27,865 nucleotides of DNA from a virus: positions 1 through 27,865 of the IMG/VR virus record IMGVR_UViG_3300045284_000012; one strand, written 5' to 3'. Position 1 is the first letter of the stretch; every line of letters begins with the position of its first letter. Below, piece by piece: positions 26,386 through 27,865 of the stretch. Made by a program: the position numbers and the translations under genes. A model generated the notes under the pieces. It searched no databases. It had not been told where the DNA came from and worked only from the letters and a program-made list of their open reading frames with translations.

Positions 26386-26970
26386 CTACTTGCCAACTGC
26401 GAATCGCATGAGAGACTGGTCGTCTCCCTGAGAGATCTTCCCCTTGATGTCGAGAACCTCAAGGGTCCAGCCGTTCGGAGTGCGAACGGCCTTGGCGACA
26501 GCATTGGCATTGTCCTTGCCAAGGAGGCTGGGCCAGATATCGGCAACCACCTGAGTAGCGCCACCGCTGGAGTCGTAGACCTTGAAGCTGATGTTCCGCG
26601 CATCGGCGAAGCTACTGTACTTCTTGAATGCCGAAGCAATGAAGATGATGGAAGTCACTGGAGCAGGAATGTCCTGGAAGGTGACAGTGACAGTCTCGTC
26701 ATCACCAGCACCACGGCCAGTCTGGTTGTCACCAGAGTGAATGACTGAACCATTGCCCATAGGGTCCAGAGAATCCAGACCGGCAAGGCGAACAGGATCG
26801 TTGCCACGCATGGCGATAGCAATCAGATCCAGGTCGGTGCCAACCTTCTTCTTCAGGCGACCAAGAAGGCCGCCACTGTTACCGCTGCTGGCATCCCAAG
26901 ATACGCCAATGGCCATCTTGGTAATGCCGCCAAGGTCAGCAGGTTCCTGACCCTTCTGAAGGGTGATCAC
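26386..26970 (-). CDS. terD: TerD family protein (194 aa)
   Basis: The GTG at 26970 is chosen because GGGAG lies six bases upstream and it overlaps the previous stop (GTGA); the family's typical start follows (MITLQKGQEPADLGG). Core features are VSWDASSGNSGGLLGRLKKK, DLDLIAIAMRGNDPVRLAGL, IHSGDNQTGRGAGDDETVTV and FKVYDSSGGATQVVADIWPS, including the Asp-rich calcium-binding positions of TerD. The family is linked to tellurite resistance, stress and phage resistance in bacteria, and it is common in Streptomyces phages. The GGLLGRLKKKVGTDLD insertion is usual for phage versions. The role in the phage is unknown; the neighbourhood is the replication operon. Confidence 0.92.
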   Translation of the reverse strand: MITLQKGQEPADLGGITKMAIGVSWDASSGNSGGLLGRLKKKVGTDLDLIAIAMRGNDPVRLAGLDSLDPMGNGSVIHSGDNQTGRGAGDDETVTVTFQDIPAPVTSIIFIASAFKKYSSFADARNISFKVYDSSGGATQVVADIWPSLLGKDNANAVAKAVRTPNGWTLEVLDIKGKISQGDDQSLMRFAVGK

Positions 26971-27092
26971 TTGAACTCCCGATTGAAGTCGTTCCACTCG
27001 TCACCATCGACACGCTTACCGCAGTCGATGCACTCGAACTGTCCGTCAGTGAACTTGTAGACGTGTTCGCACTCTACCACCACATGCCACAC
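26967..27092 (-). CDS. Mini zinc-ribbon protein (41 aa)
   Basis: The stop overlaps the TerD start (GTGA), and the upstream part overlaps the preceding mini-gene by 19 bases. From the GTG at 27092 the protein reads MWHVVVECEHVYKFTDGQFE then CIDCGKRVDGDEWNDFNREF. Cys8 and His10 together with Cys21 and Cys24 form a C-x-H...CxxC zinc ribbon. GGAT lies nine bases upstream of the start. Short genes like this are easily missed, and the zinc motif plus coupling on both sides support it. Confidence 0.6.
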   Translation of the reverse strand: MWHVVVECEHVYKFTDGQFECIDCGKRVDGDEWNDFNREFK

Positions 27093-27160
27093 TTCAGGCA
27101 GATCCTACCCTCAGACTTGGCAGGCTTGCTGTGAGTACTGCCACAGTTGGGACACTTCAT
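27074..27160 (-). CDS. Mini zinc-ribbon protein (28 aa)
   Basis: ATG overlaps the previous mini-gene stop (ATGA). The protein MKCPNCGSTHSKPAKSEGRI ends CLKCGMWW, giving two clean CxxC knuckles (3-6 and 21-24), the minimal form of a zinc ribbon. The double Trp end is unusual. It is one of three consecutive zinc mini-genes between the ATPase and TerD. The role may be to bind nucleic acid or to modify a host zinc-ribbon factor, which is inference. Confidence 0.62.
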   Translation of the reverse strand: MKCPNCGSTHSKPAKSEGRICLKCGMWW

Positions 27161-27255
27161 GATCCACCGCCAGGCTGACCACAGCGCGCACAGTACATGC
27201 CACCTGCACCATTGCTAACCCAGATGTGACCGCCAAGATTAACGCACTCGCTCAA
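27157..27255 (-). CDS. Mini zinc-binding protein (32 aa)
   Basis: The TTG start overlaps the ATPase stop (TTGA), with GGAGGGAGAAG immediately upstream. The protein MSECVNLGGHIWVSNGAGGM is followed by YCARCGQPGGGS: Cys4, His10 and CxxC (22, 25). It couples to the next gene through ATGA. The strong ribosome site next to the TTG favours translation. Function unknown. Confidence 0.58.
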   Translation of the reverse strand: MSECVNLGGHIWVSNGAGGMYCARCGQPGGGS

Positions 27256-27865
27256 AACTCTTCTCCCTCCGGAAGTACTATCTCATAGACCCTGTCTGGA
27301 TCACGCTCTTCCTCTTCATTGTCTTCGATTCTGAACTGAGCAGGGAAGATGGGAAGAGTGAACGTTGTCTTACCACCAGGATCACTTGGTCCATTGCGGT
27401 TCTTGACTACGGCATAGTGAACCCTGGATCCCTGGATTGCTTGAGTGATAATCAACTCAGGCAACTGATTGGCCTTGCCCATGATGGCGGACATGGGAGG
27501 ACAGGGGTCACCCTTGGCTGACTCACTAGTGTGATGCACGGCGAGTAGCGCCGTGTTCCACATGCCAGCAATCTCTTTCAACTCTGGCATGAGCCGCCAG
27601 TAGTTCTGTTCGGCAACACCTTCATGGTCTACATTCATGAGAATGTCTACCACTGTCAGGTGAGGATACTCTCCAAACAGTTCACGGAAGGCATCACCAT
27701 GGCGAAGGATCTCATGCACGTCAGGCTTTGAGCTGAAGTCGAAACGAACTTGAGCCCATTGAGCTAGGAACTTGCGGGCCAACTCTGGGTTGGACTCAAC
27801 GATTGCCTTACCATCTGACATGTTCTGCTCGGTCAGCATGGAGAAGACTCGGTTGATGATGGTGT
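27252..27865 (-). CDS. RecA/DnaB-like replicative ATPase, C-terminal part (cut by window edge)
   Basis: The frame is open to the window edge, so the N-terminal portion with the Walker A loop lies outside. The visible 204 residues show a Walker B-type strand (HLTVVDILMNVDHE), a downstream segment WNTALLAVHHTSESAKGD with the paired histidines common to DnaB-like phage ATPases, and KNRNGPSDPGGKTTFTLPIF, then an acidic tail. The arrangement fits an AAA_25/DnaB-like helicase that works with the primase in the same operon. The first visible residues TIINRVFSM continue a longer protein. It could alternatively be a RecA-like recombinase. Confidence 0.75.
   Translation of the reverse strand, partial: TIINRVFSMLTEQNMSDGKAIVESNPELARKFLAQWAQVRFDFSSKPDVHEILRHGDAFRELFGEYPHLTVVDILMNVDHEGVAEQNYWRLMPELKEIAGMWNTALLAVHHTSESAKGDPCPPMSAIMGKANQLPELIITQAIQGSRVHYAVVKNRNGPSDPGGKTTFTLPIFPAQFRIEDNEEEERDPDRVYEIVLPEGEEF

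Overview
This window looks like part of the genome of a lytic-type tailed phage, most likely one infecting an actinobacterium. The reasons are moderately high GC, tightly packed genes with 1, 4 and 8 base overlaps, frequent GTG and TTG starts, a TerD gene, a split CHC2/Toprim primase beside a RecA/DnaB-like ATPase, and a holin ending in the LARFVGDPNTASF-type tail common in actinophages. No classical tape measure, tail assembly chaperones or major tail tube gene are visible. A portal is followed by a giant internal protein, a NlpC/P60 protein and, further on, a capsid and connector set. That arrangement fits a short-tailed (podovirus-like) virion with an ejection apparatus. The host and virion type are inferences from gene content.

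Layout. Positions 1-10841 (+ strand): the portal C-terminus, four small genes, then a five-gene block of probable internal or ejection proteins (1795, 286, 432, 290 and 285 aa). The third carries an N-terminal NlpC/P60 peptidase, and the third and fourth share a long homologous region. Positions 10875-12998 (+): a dense array of about 25 tRNA genes whose readable anticodons cover all 20 amino acids, ending in a terminator at 13055-13080. Positions 13122-23097 (+): scaffold, major capsid protein followed by its own terminator, a run of small and beta-rich virion proteins, a head-tail connector, a fibre-like protein, a large tail protein, and a lysis-like cassette (membrane coiled-coil protein, peptidoglycan-binding domain, holin) plus one small beta protein. 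A bidirectional terminator at 23113-23143 separates this from the convergent minus-strand operon (27865 down to 23150). That operon starts outside the window and encodes, in transcription order, a RecA/DnaB-like ATPase, three tiny zinc-ribbon proteins, TerD, a PD-(D/E)XK nuclease, a two-part primase and about a dozen very small proteins.

The most unusual item is at 12558-12639: a tRNA 3' half lies immediately upstream of a tRNA 5' half. Put back in the usual order, the two halves pair perfectly in the acceptor stem (7/7, one wobble) and anticodon stem (5/5), so this looks like a circularly permuted tRNA gene with its break in the anticodon loop. The same array also contains tRNAs with A34 anticodons rare in bacteria (Ser-AGA, Thr-AGT), Tyr and Leu tRNAs without the usual long variable arm, three tRNAs with abnormal anticodon loops, and several perfect hairpins between tRNAs. 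Together these make the array the best candidate for an undescribed system. One reading is a replacement and decoy set against host anticodon nucleases, which is inference.
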